64,000 nt of DNA from Rhizobium sp. Leaf262 (GCF_001422245.1 NZ_LMMM01000017.1:67541-131540), one strand, 5' to 3'. Positions 25,291 to 35,148 are shown, numbered from the stretch's first letter. The notes: a model not told the origin generated them from the sequence alone. Program-made: numbers and translations.

Positions 25291-25776
25291 CTATTTCGTT
25301 GTCGTGCCTGCATGGGCGTCGTGGATCAACAGGTGGCGAGTTGGCTCCCGCGCTATAAACTCCGTTTCCACATGCTTTAAAACATGTCGCTGCCCTGGAA
25401 ACGGAACCATACTGAGGGCTTCGCTTATCTGGACCCACTTGAACTCGCTGTGTTCATCGTTGATCACGACCTCCATGTCAGCGTCTACGAAGCCGACAAA
25501 GACGGGGAAGATGCTTATAGTGTCGCGATCGGCCTCGTAGAACTGCTCACATATGTCTGCAGTGTAGAGCGTGCGGCATGTTAAACCTGCCTCCTCGCGG
25601 ACCTCACGTATTGCGGCTTCCCAGGCTTTTTCACCTTTTTTGATGCCTCCTGAGATTTGACACCACTCTCCTACGAGGGTCCCGTTCCGACGCATAAGCA
25701 AGACCTCATGCCCAGCGGGAACCTTGCGGAGCATGACAACGGAAACTGCGGAGGAGCGGATAGAGATTTCAGCCAT
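25291..25776 (-). CDS. Nudix hydrolase
   Basis: A 161-residue Nudix protein with a complete Nudix box, GGIKKGEKAWEAAIREVREE, followed by AGL. The beta strands before it read EVLLMRRNGTLVGEWCQI and those after it TISIFPVFVGFVDADMEV. The preferred substrate cannot be told; the dATP/dihydroneopterin-type branch is plausible from EWCQISGG. The start at 25776 is taken from domain length; the ribosome site is weak and a second ATG at 25803 is possible. It converges on the quinone reductase and follows the ALDH gene on the same strand by 121 bp. Confidence 0.85.
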   Translation of the reverse strand: MAEISIRSSAVSVVMLRKVPAGHEVLLMRRNGTLVGEWCQISGGIKKGEKAWEAAIREVREEAGLTCRTLYTADICEQFYEADRDTISIFPVFVGFVDADMEVVINDEHSEFKWVQISEALSMVPFPGQRHVLKHVETEFIAREPTRHLLIHDAHAGTTTK

Positions 25777-25897
25777 ACAAATTCGCTTCGCTAAACTAAG
25801 CATTGAACTTAAGCTAAATGGGAGACCCTCGGCATAATTGTGACGATTATGAACTGGTTGACACACGGGGCTAAAGCTCCGCGCGTCTTGGCTGGTA

Positions 25898-27313
25898 TCA
25901 CGCAATGACTGCCTTTGGCTCCAGAAATGCTTCCAGGCCAAATACGCCATATTCGCGGCCAATGCCCGACTGCTTGAATCCTCCGAAAGGAGCAAGCGGT
26001 TCATGGGGCGCCCCGTTGATGACGACGCGTCCGCTGTCCAGCCTACCCGCAAGCGTCTGCATGCGCGACGCGTCAGTGCCGTGAAGATAGGCCTGCAGTC
26101 CGTAGGGAGTGTCGTTGGCGATAGACACAGCCTCGTCGTCGTCGTGATAGGCGATCACCGACAGGACTGGTCCGAAAATTTCCTCGCGCGCGATGCGCAT
26201 CTGGTTAGTGACGCCAGTGAATATGGTTGGCTTCGTGAACCAACCACGGTCCAATCCGGCGGGCCGTCCGGGACCGCCTGTCAGGACGCTCGCGCCTTCT
26301 TCCAGTCCGAGTTCGATATAGGTCTGAACCCGATCATACTGCTTCTGGCTGACCATCGGGCCAACCACGGCATCCGGGTCGCTCGGGGCGCCAACCTTGA
26401 ACGTCTCGATCTCCTGCTTCAGCCTGGCAAGGACGCCGTCGAGCAGATGCTTTGGAACCAAGATACGCGTGCCGGCGATGCAAGCCTGGCCGCTGTTGAT
26501 GAAGCCCATTCGCAGGACGGTTGGGATGACCACGTCAAGATCGGCGTCGTCGAGGATGATGTTCGGTCCTTTGCCGCCAAGCTCCAGGGTGACGCGCTTG
26601 AACGTGTCGGCTGCATTTCGCAGGATTTCCCTGCCGACCGCAGTAGAGCCGGTGAACGTCACTTTAGCCACATCAGGATGCCGGCTGAGCTCCGCGCCGA
26701 CGATATTGCCATAGCCGTTGACTATGTTGAACACGCCCGTCGGCAAGCCTGCTTCATGAAGACACTCGGTGAGGATCTGCGTCTGTATCGCGCTCATCTC
26801 GCTAGGCTTGATGACGATGGTCGAGCCAGCGGCGATGGCGGTTGCAAGCTTCGACGTGATGAAACCGATATTGCTGTTCCAGGGCGTGATGGCGGCTGCA
26901 ACGCCGGAGGGTTGCATGACGACGCGCGCGCGGCCAATCTGGCGCTCGAAATCGTAGGCTTCCAGAACGGTTGCCATGGTAGCAAAGCTTGATGCAGCAT
27001 GCGGGACAGAAAATCGTGTGAAAATCTGTGGCGCTCCATACTCAAGTGCCATTGCTTCCGTCAAGTCTGGCACGCGCGCAAGAACAGCCGCGTTCAACTG
27101 CTTCAGCATGTCGATGCGTTCGGCCTTTGAAGTGCGTGAGAATGTGGGGAAGGCGCGCTTCGCAGCGGCGACGGCGTCCCGTGCGTCCTCGACGCTGGCA
27201 AGCCGGACCGTGCCGATCTTCTCTTCCGTAGATGGATTGTGGAGATCCGCCATCTCGGTGCCCTTCGGCGTGACGAACTGTCCCTCGATATAGATTTTGT
27301 CGATGTTTCGCAT
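25898..27313 (-). CDS. Aldehyde dehydrogenase (NAD(P)-dependent)
   Basis: A 471-residue ALDH with all catalytic landmarks: Asn146 in ITPWNSN, Lys169 in IVIKPSE, Glu244 in TLELGGKGPN, and the nucleophile Cys278 in NSGQACIAGTR. The cofactor segment VTFTGSTAVGREI lies at about residues 218-230. It resembles the broad-specificity and aromatic/aliphatic ALDH group. ATG at 27313 follows AAAGGAGTCTCAG; a longer in-frame reading to 27505 is rejected since it overlaps the LysR promoter and start. It is divergent from a LysR gene, its probable regulator. Confidence 0.94.
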   Translation of the reverse strand: MRNIDKIYIEGQFVTPKGTEMADLHNPSTEEKIGTVRLASVEDARDAVAAAKRAFPTFSRTSKAERIDMLKQLNAAVLARVPDLTEAMALEYGAPQIFTRFSVPHAASSFATMATVLEAYDFERQIGRARVVMQPSGVAAAITPWNSNIGFITSKLATAIAAGSTIVIKPSEMSAIQTQILTECLHEAGLPTGVFNIVNGYGNIVGAELSRHPDVAKVTFTGSTAVGREILRNAADTFKRVTLELGGKGPNIILDDADLDVVIPTVLRMGFINSGQACIAGTRILVPKHLLDGVLARLKQEIETFKVGAPSDPDAVVGPMVSQKQYDRVQTYIELGLEEGASVLTGGPGRPAGLDRGWFTKPTIFTGVTNQMRIAREEIFGPVLSVIAYHDDDEAVSIANDTPYGLQAYLHGTDASRMQTLAGRLDSGRVVINGAPHEPLAPFGGFKQSGIGREYGVFGLEAFLEPKAVIA

Positions 27314-27408
27314 CTGAGACTCCTTTTGCTTTCCAGCCATATCTGGCATTCCGGGCCTGTCCTGATAAGGTGGCCAAAAACGGTCAGGCTGATAGGAGAA
27401 TACGGACA

Positions 27409-28314
27409 ATGATGCGCGGCTCACTTGCTGAACTGGAGGCTGTCCTTGCCGTTTCGTCTCAGGGTGGGTTTCGGGCGGCGGCTCGCGAGCTTGGGATATC
27501 GTCATCGTCCCTCAGCCAGCAGGTCGCTACGTTGGAGGCCCGCATGGGTGTTAGACTGTTCAACCGCTCGACCCGCAGTGTCGTTCTCTCGGCAGCTGGC
27601 GAGCAGTTTGTCGCCAGCGTCGGTCCGGCGCTGGAGGCGATCCGCGGCGCCGTTGAGCATGTCGACGAGCATCGGGCAGACGCTACGGGTACGTTACGCA
27701 TCAATACATCTGTCGGCGCTACGCGGATGATCCTGACACCGCTAATTCTCGAGTACATGCGCAGGAATGCACAGATGGCGGTGGAGATCGTGACAGAGGG
27801 AGCGCTGGTAGACGTTAACGCTAAAGGCTTCGATGCCGGTATTAGGATCAGGGAGGCCGTTCCTGCGGACATGGTGGTTGTTCCGATCAGCGATAATATT
27901 CGCCCGGCTATCGTCGCGTCGCCAGATTACTTCCGTCGCTATGAGCGGCCGCAGGTCCCAGCAGACCTCCAGAAGCATTGTTGCATTCGCGCTCGAATGG
28001 CGAGCGGAACGATCTATCGATGGGAGTTTGAGCGACGAGGTGAAAGCTTTACGCTCGATGTTCCAGGCAAACTTGTGCTCGACGATAGCGATCTGATGCT
28101 GCGGGCTGTCCGCGACGGAGGAGGTCTCGCCTATCTGAACGAATGGCAGGTCAGAGACGATCTTGCTGCTGGAAGACTGGAGCAGGTTTTGTCCGATTGG
28201 ACCCCACCCTATCCCGGCCTATGTCTGTACTATCCGGGACGACGTAACATTCCGGCAAAGCTCCGCCGGCTTGTCGACTTGATTCACGAACTTCGGCAAA
28301 GCCGGCAGGTCTAA
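27409..28314 (+). CDS. LysR-family transcriptional regulator
   Basis: A 301-residue LysR protein. The helix-turn-helix reads LEAVLAVSSQGGFRAAARELGISSSSLSQQVATLE, and the effector domain includes VDVNAKGFDAGIRIREAVPADMV. GGAGAATACGGACA precedes ATG at 27409. It is divergent from the aldehyde dehydrogenase across about 95 bp and converges on the haloperoxidase-like gene. It probably activates the ALDH gene in response to an aldehyde or electrophile; the effector is unknown. Confidence 0.9.
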   Translation: MMRGSLAELEAVLAVSSQGGFRAAARELGISSSSLSQQVATLEARMGVRLFNRSTRSVVLSAAGEQFVASVGPALEAIRGAVEHVDEHRADATGTLRINTSVGATRMILTPLILEYMRRNAQMAVEIVTEGALVDVNAKGFDAGIRIREAVPADMVVVPISDNIRPAIVASPDYFRRYERPQVPADLQKHCCIRARMASGTIYRWEFERRGESFTLDVPGKLVLDDSDLMLRAVRDGGGLAYLNEWQVRDDLAAGRLEQVLSDWTPPYPGLCLYYPGRRNIPAKLRRLVDLIHELRQSRQV

Positions 28315-28427
28315 AGCTTGCCACAGAGCAAAAGTACGCCGAGCTCGGAAGCGGTATCCAATCAAGTCTTGACGAGGCTTGCGGACGTGAGGATCGCCTG
28401 TGCAATCCCCACTCCTTGGTGTCTGAT

Positions 28428-29405
28428 TTATCCTTGGATGAATGCCAGCATGTCCGCATTCAGGACATCTGGATTGGTAGCGAGCATACCGTGGGGGTAA
28501 CCGGGGTAGACCTTCAAAGTCCCGTCCTTCAGGAGCTTAACGGCAAGTTCTGCAGACGCCTTGACGGGCACGATCTGGTCATCGTCGCCATGGAGGACGA
28601 GCGTTGGCACCGAAATTTTCTTCAGGTCTTCGGTCTGATCAGTTTCCGAGAATACCTTGATCCCCTCATAATGTGCCTTGGCGCTCCCAATCATACCTTG
28701 GCGCCACCAATTCTGGATGAGACCCTGCGAGATTTTTGCACCTGGCCGATTAAAGCCGAAGAAGGGGCCTGTAGGCAGGTCGAGATAGAATTGTGCGCGA
28801 TTGTCGGCCAATGCCTTGCGCAGGCCATCGAACACTTCGATCGGCGTGCCGTCAGGGTTCGATGGTGTTTTCAGCATCAAGGGCGGGATCGCACTGACAA
28901 GGATAGCCTTAGCGACACGGCCCTGCGGTTCGCCGAAGTTGGCGACATAACGAGCGGTCTCACCGCCGCCTGTCGAGTGGCCGATGTGAACGGCATTTCT
29001 GATATCGAGGTGCTCATAGACTGCCGAAGCATCGGCGGCATAATGGTCCATATCATGACCGTCGCTCACCTGTTGCGAGCGACCGTGCCCACGTCTGTCA
29101 TGAGCGATCACGCGATAACCCTTCGACAGGAAAAACAGCATCTGATTGTCCCAGTCGTCGGAAGACAGGGGCCAGCCGTGATGGAATACGATCGGCTGCG
29201 CGTCCTTCGGCCCCCAATCCTTATAAAAAAGGTTGACGCCGTCCTTGGAGGTAATGAATGCCTCTGTCATTGTCGTTTCTCCTTGTTGAATGGTTGATGC
29301 GTTGGTTGTCGTGGCAAATGCCGGAACTCCGGAGGCCAGCAGCAGCGCTGAGCCTGCGAGCAGGACGTCTCGACGCGAGACGTTGAATGGTTGGCTTTCG
29401 GTCAT
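28428..29405 (-). CDS. Alpha/beta hydrolase, non-heme haloperoxidase-like, with Tat-type leader and internal start
   Basis: A 325-residue protein. Residues 1-33 form a twin-arginine leader ([19 protein letters not shown]...AFA). The hydrolase begins near [11 protein letters not shown] (residue 46), with [11 protein letters not shown] oxyanion region, nucleophile Ser144 in GHSTGGGE, an Asp in [11 protein letters not shown], and the catalytic His in PGYPHGM. This motif set is that of cofactor-free haloperoxidases/esterases. Codon 46 (ATG at 29268-29270) has a strong AAGGAG site seven bases upstream, so a cytosolic form may be made as well. It converges on the LysR gene and follows the MBL gene on the same strand with a 75-bp gap. 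Confidence 0.9.
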   Translation of the reverse strand: MTESQPFNVSRRDVLLAGSALLLASGVPAFATTTNASTIQQGETTMTEAFITSKDGVNLFYKDWGPKDAQPIVFHHGWPLSSDDWDNQMLFFLSKGYRVIAHDRRGHGRSQQVSDGHDMDHYAADASAVYEHLDIRNAVHIGHSTGGGETARYVANFGEPQGRVAKAILVSAIPPLMLKTPSNPDGTPIEVFDGLRKALADNRAQFYLDLPTGPFFGFNRPGAKISQGLIQNWWRQGMIGSAKAHYEGIKVFSETDQTEDLKKISVPTLVLHGDDDQIVPVKASAELAVKLLKDGTLKVYPGYPHGMLATNPDVLNADMLAFIQG

Positions 29406-29480
29406 TGTAGACGCTCGTTGTCTGGGGTTGCGCTTGTGGTTTGGTTCATCGGATAGCGCCGTGAATACCGTCGCGCTTGC

Positions 29481-30443
29481 TTAGACGCCCTTGTAGACAA
29501 GACGAGTGAAGAAGGCTGGGCTGATGATCGCTTTGCCCCATTGCTCGTCAAATGCATCAGTCGGGTTGGCTGCGACCGTCTCCTCGACGGAGCGACCCGC
29601 CGATTTCAGCCTCGCCACATTGTCCCTGATGGTCGCCAGCATCTCGTGATAATGCTTCAGATCGTCGAGCGTGCTGAGCGGCTTGCCATGACCAGGAATG
29701 ATGACGGTATCGGAATCCACCGCAGCGATGACTTTCGCTGAAGCTGCGATTGTTCCGTCTATGCTTCCGCCGGTCGAATAGTCGATGAACGGGTAAAGTC
29801 CGTTCCAGAAGATGTCCCCGACATGGATCACGTTGGCTTCCTCGAAGAAAACGGAGATGTCGCTGTCCGTGTGGGCTGGTTGATAGGTTGTGATCGCGAT
29901 CTTTGCTCCTTCAAGTTCCAGAGCCTTGTCGCCTGTTATCAGGGTCGCAGGGATCGCACCGGAGGGGGAAGGCGGAAAGTCGAAGTTCCAATCATCGACC
30001 CGCTGCGCCTCAAGCAGGTGCCGGCGTGTGTTCTCATGAGCAGTGATGGCGGCGCCTACAGAGTGCAGCCACTCGTTTCCGTCGGTATGGTCGAAGTGCC
30101 AATGCGTGTTGATGAGATGGGTGACAGGCTGATTGCCTAGCTTCGAAAGGGCCTGCTCGATCCGAGCACGCGTTGCGGTGATACCCGCGTCTACGAGAAC
30201 CTTACCTTGCTTGCCGGTCAAGACGGCAATATTGCCGCCGGAGCCTTCCAGCACTGAAATATTTCCACGGGTCGGATGTGTGGTGATGTCGGCATGGGCT
30301 GCCGCTTCCCTGAGCGAATCCACGATGGTGTCAGGTTTTGCGAAGGCACGGCGTGCCAGAAACGGCGCGGCGGCAAAAGCCGCAAGAGCTCCCGTGAGTA
30401 AGGAGCGGCGATTAACAGATGGATGATTGGCGATCGAGTTCAT
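29481..30443 (-). CDS. Exported metallo-beta-lactamase-fold hydrolase
   Basis: A 320-residue protein. A Tat-like signal reads NRRSLLTGALAAFAAAPFLARRAFA (the RR pair is at residues 12-13). The metal motif NTHWHFDHTDGN holds H114, H116, D118 and H119, and later His positions sit in QPAHTDSD and IIPGHGKP. The fold hydrolyses esters, thioesters or lactones, and the substrate is open. ATG at 30443 gives the compact signal peptide; the in-frame 30524 start would place 27 unlikely residues before it. It is likely co-transcribed with the haloperoxidase-like gene and preceded by an AraC gene on the same strand. Confidence 0.87.
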   Translation of the reverse strand: MNSIANHPSVNRRSLLTGALAAFAAAPFLARRAFAKPDTIVDSLREAAAHADITTHPTRGNISVLEGSGGNIAVLTGKQGKVLVDAGITATRARIEQALSKLGNQPVTHLINTHWHFDHTDGNEWLHSVGAAITAHENTRRHLLEAQRVDDWNFDFPPSPSGAIPATLITGDKALELEGAKIAITTYQPAHTDSDISVFFEEANVIHVGDIFWNGLYPFIDYSTGGSIDGTIAASAKVIAAVDSDTVIIPGHGKPLSTLDDLKHYHEMLATIRDNVARLKSAGRSVEETVAANPTDAFDEQWGKAIISPAFFTRLVYKGV

Positions 30444-30633
30444 GGCGGCGAGGTCCCCTTTGGATGCGACAATGCCTAAGACCATACCTTCGGGAGCCCA
30501 TTCGATAATGAGCAAAGCGTGCAAGGCTTTATTCCGCTTTTACGTAACAGTGTTATCCTCGGGCCGCCACGCGTCCGCATCAATGTTCATTGGTGGTAAA
30601 GGAAGACTGGTCGCCGCAATTACGCGACCCTTT

Positions 30634-31572
30634 TTAGGAGCTCTTACGCCAATGGCCAGGGGTGAAACCTGTTGACTTAGTAAAGACGCGCGTGAAATGG
30701 CTTTGATCTGCAAATCCGCATGAGTAAGCTATTTCGGCAAGCGAAAGCGCAGTTTCTTTCAAAAGTCGCTTGGCCGCCTCGACTCGGTAGGCTCGTAGCC
30801 ACCTGAAGGGCGGGTTTCCGGTTGTCGTTTTAAACGCGTTGCCAAACACAGAAACTGGCATGTCCAAACTCGCCGCAATATCTACCAAAGAAGGCTCAAC
30901 AGTTAGATCTGCTGTAAGTAAATCTTTGGCGAGCCGCTCCTGTCGCATGCTCAGGCGACGGAATTTCAAGTCAAGTCGTGGCGCAGTGGAATAACGCTCT
31001 ATGAGGTGACTATGCAGGGCTAGAATCAGATGGTCGAACAACAGGCTTTCAACACCATCATTATTGGCAAGAGCGGACAAAAGAGCCTGGCCTAAAAGTG
31101 CGACGAATGGATCAGCCTGCGAGTTTGTTTGGAGAAGAACTGTGAAATCGGGGACACGGTCGTCGTTCGAGAGTTCACGAAGCGCCATCTCTGGCAAGTG
31201 AACTTGGATGGAGGCAAATGGGTTGCTGAAGAGCCCTTGTGTCTCCTCTTCAAGGTGAACCAAGTTCATTGAACCCGCAGGATAGTCATCAGAGTTGACA
31301 AACTGACCCCATTTCCATTGTTCGTGCCCAGTCATCGGTGTCAGCCACAACGAAAGAAGAAGCGCTTTCTCGCTGGGCAGCGGTGTCGTCAGTTCGCGGA
31401 GAGCGTGGATCACTTCAAGATGCGTGAGCGTAATGGCAGACGACTTGATCGTGAGAGTGTGGCGGGTCGGTGGAGCTGCGAGGCCGAAGACGTTTCCGAT
31501 TACTTGGCCGATTGGCGATTTAGATGAAGCAAGGAGCTCGCGTACCTCTTCGGGGTTATCTTGCTGATCCAT
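30634..31572 (-). CDS. AraC-family transcriptional regulator
   Basis: A 312-residue protein with a C-terminal AraC double helix-turn-helix: LTVEPSLVDIAASLDMPVSVFGNAFKTTTGNPPFRWLRAYRVEAAKRLLK and SLAEIAYSCGFADQSHFTRVFTKSTGFTPGHWR. The N-terminal 190 residues are a ligand or cupin-like domain without clear motifs. It lies upstream of the MBL and haloperoxidase-like genes on the same strand and divergent from a second AraC gene. Two direct TTGAAGAT copies 20 bp apart lie 69-96 bp before its start. Confidence 0.9.
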   Translation of the reverse strand: MDQQDNPEEVRELLASSKSPIGQVIGNVFGLAAPPTRHTLTIKSSAITLTHLEVIHALRELTTPLPSEKALLLSLWLTPMTGHEQWKWGQFVNSDDYPAGSMNLVHLEEETQGLFSNPFASIQVHLPEMALRELSNDDRVPDFTVLLQTNSQADPFVALLGQALLSALANNDGVESLLFDHLILALHSHLIERYSTAPRLDLKFRRLSMRQERLAKDLLTADLTVEPSLVDIAASLDMPVSVFGNAFKTTTGNPPFRWLRAYRVEAAKRLLKETALSLAEIAYSCGFADQSHFTRVFTKSTGFTPGHWRKSS

Positions 31573-31640
31573 GGTTTCCCCGATTTTGCCGCCATTCGGA
31601 CAATTTGCAACATGACCTTAAACGCGAGGGAAATTTCGTC

Positions 31641-31668
31641 TTGAAGATAAACGACCGATTTTGAAGAT
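31641..31668. promoter_or_regulatory. Direct repeat TTGAAGAT x2, probable AraC-type site
   Basis: TTGAAGAT occurs at 31641-31648 and 31661-31668, exactly 20 bp apart (two helical turns). That is the spacing of half-sites expected for AraC proteins. It lies in the 354-bp gap between divergent AraC genes, which otherwise shows no gene. Confidence 0.5.
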
Positions 31669-31683
31669 TATTGTACATGCCGC

Positions 31684-31707
31684 CGCGTTCAATTTTCAAT
31701 GAACGCG
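31684..31707. promoter_or_regulatory. Inverted repeat CGCGTTCA/TGAACGCG in the AraC-AraC gap
   Basis: CGCGTTCA (31684-31691) and TGAACGCG (31700-31707) are perfect 8-bp arms around an 8-bp AT-rich centre. It could be an operator for the plus-strand AraC gene or the 5' end of its transcript. The rest of 31573-31926 shows nothing recognisable beyond the direct repeat. Confidence 0.45.
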
Positions 31708-31926
31708 TTGTATCCACGAACTTTTTTAAACAGCCTCTTCTGGGGGTATGTCACCGGCTGTTAAGGTTACACGTGGACAATCGTCGAGCAGGCAAACGGT
31801 ATCGATTGGGCCTCGCGGCGGTACATGATGTGGAGGCTTCGTCACTGCGTTGTCAGCCGCAAGGTCCCTACAATTTTCTTCACCAAGTTGGTGGTGCGAA
31901 ACAGCGTCTTGAGGGTATCCTGATCA

Positions 31927-32757
31927 ATGAAGCGGAACGTACTTAAAGCCGATGGCATTGAAATCGTTCATGTCGTTTCCAACCAGGAAGCCGCTAGCCA
32001 CGAAACGAAAGCGGTCCCGAACTTCGATGGGTTTACCGTGATCGTCCAGAGAGCCGATTATATCAGGCATAGTGTTTGGCGTTCGGGTCGGCTGGTCTTC
32101 AGTGGAGGTCACGCGTCGGGAAGCATGGCGATAATGGACCTCGAGGAAAACTGGTCGTGTAGACCGGAGTCGGCTTTCGACAATGTCAGGTTCAACATCT
32201 CGAGCGCCGGGCTGAGGGACTTTGCGCTTGAACAAGGTCGGGTTCCATTTGCGCTGTTGCGAATAGAAGACGGGCCTGTCGATCCTATCCTCAAAGGGTT
32301 AACGGAGACCTTCGTTCCGCTGGTGACCAATAATTCGCCACACAGGAAGCTGTTGATAGACCATCTTGCCGAAGCAGTGAAAGCTCACGTCGCGTATCGC
32401 TACGGAGGCATTGCTCTCACTGAACGCAAGGGCGGATTGTCTGCCAAACATCTGGATCTTGCAACGCAATATTTCGTCAGCTGCGTAGACAAGGTGGTCG
32501 AGATAGACGAAATCGCATCGCTTTGCGGCCTTTCGGTCGGATACTTTATTAGAGCTTTCAAACGCTCTACGGGGCTGACACCCTATCAATGGCTCCTCGA
32601 TTATCGCGTCCGGCAAGCTCAGGACATGTTGCGTCGAGGAATTCCGCTCGCTCAGATAGCGCTGGAGTGCAGCTTCGCGGATCAGGGCCATTTTTCACGT
32701 GTGTTCAAAGCGAAGTTCGGAGTGTCTCCAGCGGCTTGGAGAGACGGTATCCGTTAG
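31927..32757 (+). CDS. AraC-family transcriptional regulator
   Basis: A 276-residue protein with the AraC DNA-binding domain at the C-terminus: VVEIDEIASLCGLSVGYFIRAFKRSTGLTPYQWLLDYRVRQAQDML and IPLAQIALECSFADQGHFSRVFKAKFGVSPAAWR. The N-terminal domain shows no recognisable ligand motif. ATG at 31927 has GAGGG about nine bases upstream. It lies 260 bp before the exported Asp-nucleophile hydrolase on the same strand and is divergent from another AraC gene. It may control that hydrolase. Confidence 0.88.
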   Translation: MKRNVLKADGIEIVHVVSNQEAASHETKAVPNFDGFTVIVQRADYIRHSVWRSGRLVFSGGHASGSMAIMDLEENWSCRPESAFDNVRFNISSAGLRDFALEQGRVPFALLRIEDGPVDPILKGLTETFVPLVTNNSPHRKLLIDHLAEAVKAHVAYRYGGIALTERKGGLSAKHLDLATQYFVSCVDKVVEIDEIASLCGLSVGYFIRAFKRSTGLTPYQWLLDYRVRQAQDMLRRGIPLAQIALECSFADQGHFSRVFKAKFGVSPAAWRDGIR

Positions 32758-33017
32758 CCATCCCGAAAGCGCAGCGGCTAGCTTTCGGGAAAAGCTTTGC
32801 GCGAGCGTGAATTTTTCGACACATCGCGAAAACTATCAAGTAACGCGGCTCTGCTTGACACAGTGTCGCGACCGCCCGGCTTGAGCTCAAAAGGGCGTCA
32901 CCGTTTCGCAATTTGGAATAAATACTTTCACATTCTGCCGATTATCGCCGCGGCATCACCCGTTATGTTCTTCTCCAGGTCAGCACATCGCTGCCATCCA
33001 ACCTGAGGAGAACTGAA

Positions 33018-33998
33018 ATGAAGCACATATTGGCAGTCATGATGTTGGCAAGCGTGAGCTTTGCCTCGTTTTCTCATGCCGCGTCACCTCAAACAGCAAA
33101 AGCTGTCACAGCTATGCAACATGCTCCTGTCACGGTCCACTACCGGACGGTGGAAGTGGATGGAGTAAATATCTTCTACCGTGAGGCAGGCCCTAAAGAC
33201 GGGCCGGTAGTCCTTCTCCTTCATGGCTTCCCCACGTCGTCGCATATGTTTCGCAATTTGATCCCGCAGCTCGCAGATCGCTATCGCGTAATTGCTCCAG
33301 ATTACCCTGGCTTTGGCCAGAGCGACGCTCCAGATCATACAAAGTTCGCCTACACGTTTGAGCATTACGCAAACCTTGTAGATGGGCTTCTGGCTAAGGT
33401 CGATGCCAAGCAATATGCGATGTATGTCATGGATTACGGTGCACCCGTCGGATATCGGCTTGCACTTAAGCACCCCGAGCGCGTCACTGGCCTCATCGTA
33501 CAAAATGGCAACGCCTACGAGGAAGGTCTTCGAGAATTCTGGGACCCGATTAAAAAGTACTGGGGCGATGGTTCTAGTGAAAGCCGCGAGGCACTCTCTG
33601 GATTGGTCACGCTTGAAACCACCAAATTCCAGTATACGGATGGTGTAAAAGACTTGACTCGGATCAGCCCGGACAACTGGGTCCACGACCAGGCTCTCCT
33701 TGACCGCCCAGGAAATAAAGACATCCAGCTAGATCTGTTTCATGATTATGGAACGAATGTGCCCCTTTATCCGAAGTTCCAGCAGTTCTTTCGCGATCGT
33801 AAACCGCCGACCCTGATCGTATGGGGCAAAAACGATAAAATTTTCCCGGAAGAGGGTGCGCACCCGTATCTTCGTGATTTACCCAATGCTGAAATCCACA
33901 TTCTCGATACTGGCCACTTTGCCCTTGAGGACAAGCTGGATGAGATGGCACCGCTCATCCATAGCTTTCTGGACCGTAAATTGTCCGCTAAAAAATGA
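33018..33998 (+). CDS. Exported epoxide-hydrolase/haloalkane-dehalogenase-like alpha/beta hydrolase
   Basis: A 326-residue protein. The signal peptide [21 protein letters not shown] is followed by a hydrolase with the oxyanion motif [11 protein letters not shown]. The nucleophile is Asp139 in [13 protein letters not shown], where serine hydrolases have GxSxG. A late Asp lies in [10 protein letters not shown] and the catalytic His in [10 protein letters not shown]. The Asp nucleophile places it with epoxide hydrolases and haloalkane dehalogenases; D-Y-G instead of D-W-G removes the usual halide-binding Trp, so epoxide hydrolase chemistry is somewhat more likely. CTGAGGAGAACTG precedes ATG. A close paralogue is at 51670. 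Confidence 0.88.
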   Translation: MKHILAVMMLASVSFASFSHAASPQTAKAVTAMQHAPVTVHYRTVEVDGVNIFYREAGPKDGPVVLLLHGFPTSSHMFRNLIPQLADRYRVIAPDYPGFGQSDAPDHTKFAYTFEHYANLVDGLLAKVDAKQYAMYVMDYGAPVGYRLALKHPERVTGLIVQNGNAYEEGLREFWDPIKKYWGDGSSESREALSGLVTLETTKFQYTDGVKDLTRISPDNWVHDQALLDRPGNKDIQLDLFHDYGTNVPLYPKFQQFFRDRKPPTLIVWGKNDKIFPEEGAHPYLRDLPNAEIHILDTGHFALEDKLDEMAPLIHSFLDRKLSAKK

Positions 33999-34128
33999 AG
34001 TAAGTACAGCGGTGCGGTCTATAACCGCGCCGCTGAATTCGCCCGTCCCTCGTCGAAGCTTCGGCCCCCAAAAATCAGGCGAGGGATTTGATGCAAATCC
34101 CAGTCGTATGCAATTCTGGAGCCAGGAT

Positions 34129-35148
34129 ATGTTTGAGAGCAATAGACGCGATTCCGCTTCTAACTGGCTTGCTAGGGTGCCAGCGTCATTTTTTGGCATC
34201 GTGCTTGGCCTGATCGGGTTCGGAAGTTCATGGCGGACAGCCGCGGAAGCATGGGCTTTGCCCTCTTTGCCAGGGGAGATCCTCAGTCTTTCTGGCGCCG
34301 CGGTGTGGCTGGTCATCACTGTGCTGTATGGTCTCAAATGGGTTCTAGCACCAGCGGCGGCGCTCGCCGAGGCGGATCATGCCGTTCAATGTTGCTATGT
34401 GGGGTTGGCAGGCGTTGCGACCATGCTCGCTGGCCTGGCCCTGCTTCCGTATTCTCTGCTCTTCACAAAGGCGCTGTTTGCCGCCGGTTTCGTGTTCACC
34501 TTTTCCTTCGCGTTGTGGCGAACCGGTCGACTATGGCAGGGTGCCAGAGACCCCTCCGCATCTACCGCTGTCTTGTATTTGCCGACCGTCGCAGGCTCAT
34601 TTGTAACTGCGATCCTTTTAGGCGCGCTGGGTTCCCGTGAAACAGGGCAACTGGCCTTTGGGGCGGGCTTTTTCTCCTGGCTCGCTATCGAATCCGTTCT
34701 TTTGCATCGTTTCTATACTCTACCCGAAATGGCCGCGGCATTGCGACCAACCCTCGGCATTCAACTCGCACCACCAGCAGTGGGCAGCGTCGCCTATTTG
34801 AGCGTCATCGGCAGCGTACCGGATGTCTTCGTTCACGCACTCTTGGGCTACGCGATACTGCAACTCGCGATCATACTGCGCCTCTTGCCGTGGATCCTGA
34901 GGCAACCGTTCTCGGCGTCTTACTGGGCTTTTACGTTTGGTCTGACATCCATTTCGACGGCCGCGATCAGGGTCGCAAGCTCGAGCACAGACATCATCTT
35001 AGAAGGCTTATCCGTCGCATTATTTGCTATAACAAATGGGGGCCTTATCGCCATTTGCGTTGGATCGATCTTGCTTCTGGTCCGGGGAAGCTTTTTACCG
35101 GCCGCTTCTATCGCATCCGTGACCCCGAATAGTGGAGTGACAGGGTAA
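34129..35148 (+). CDS. TDT-family (TehA-like) exporter
   Basis: A 339-residue membrane protein with about ten hydrophobic helices, starting ASNWLARVPASFFGIVLGLIGFGSSWRTAAEAW. This opening is characteristic of tellurite-resistance/dicarboxylate transporter (TehA/Mae1, SLAC1-like) proteins, which pass anions or organic acids. The long in-frame reading from 33856 overlaps the preceding hydrolase and is rejected. ATG at 34129 has GGAG eight bases upstream (34108 is an alternative). It is 130 bp after the hydrolase gene on the same strand and may export its acidic product; that link is inference. Confidence 0.87.
   Translation: MFESNRRDSASNWLARVPASFFGIVLGLIGFGSSWRTAAEAWALPSLPGEILSLSGAAVWLVITVLYGLKWVLAPAAALAEADHAVQCCYVGLAGVATMLAGLALLPYSLLFTKALFAAGFVFTFSFALWRTGRLWQGARDPSASTAVLYLPTVAGSFVTAILLGALGSRETGQLAFGAGFFSWLAIESVLLHRFYTLPEMAAALRPTLGIQLAPPAVGSVAYLSVIGSVPDVFVHALLGYAILQLAIILRLLPWILRQPFSASYWAFTFGLTSISTAAIRVASSSTDIILEGLSVALFAITNGGLIAICVGSILLLVRGSFLPAASIASVTPNSGVTG

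Noticed and set aside
33856-34128. Upstream extension of the TehA-like gene
   Set aside because: It overlaps the hydrolase gene; the transporter's recognisable sequence starts after 34129, where GGAG is well placed.
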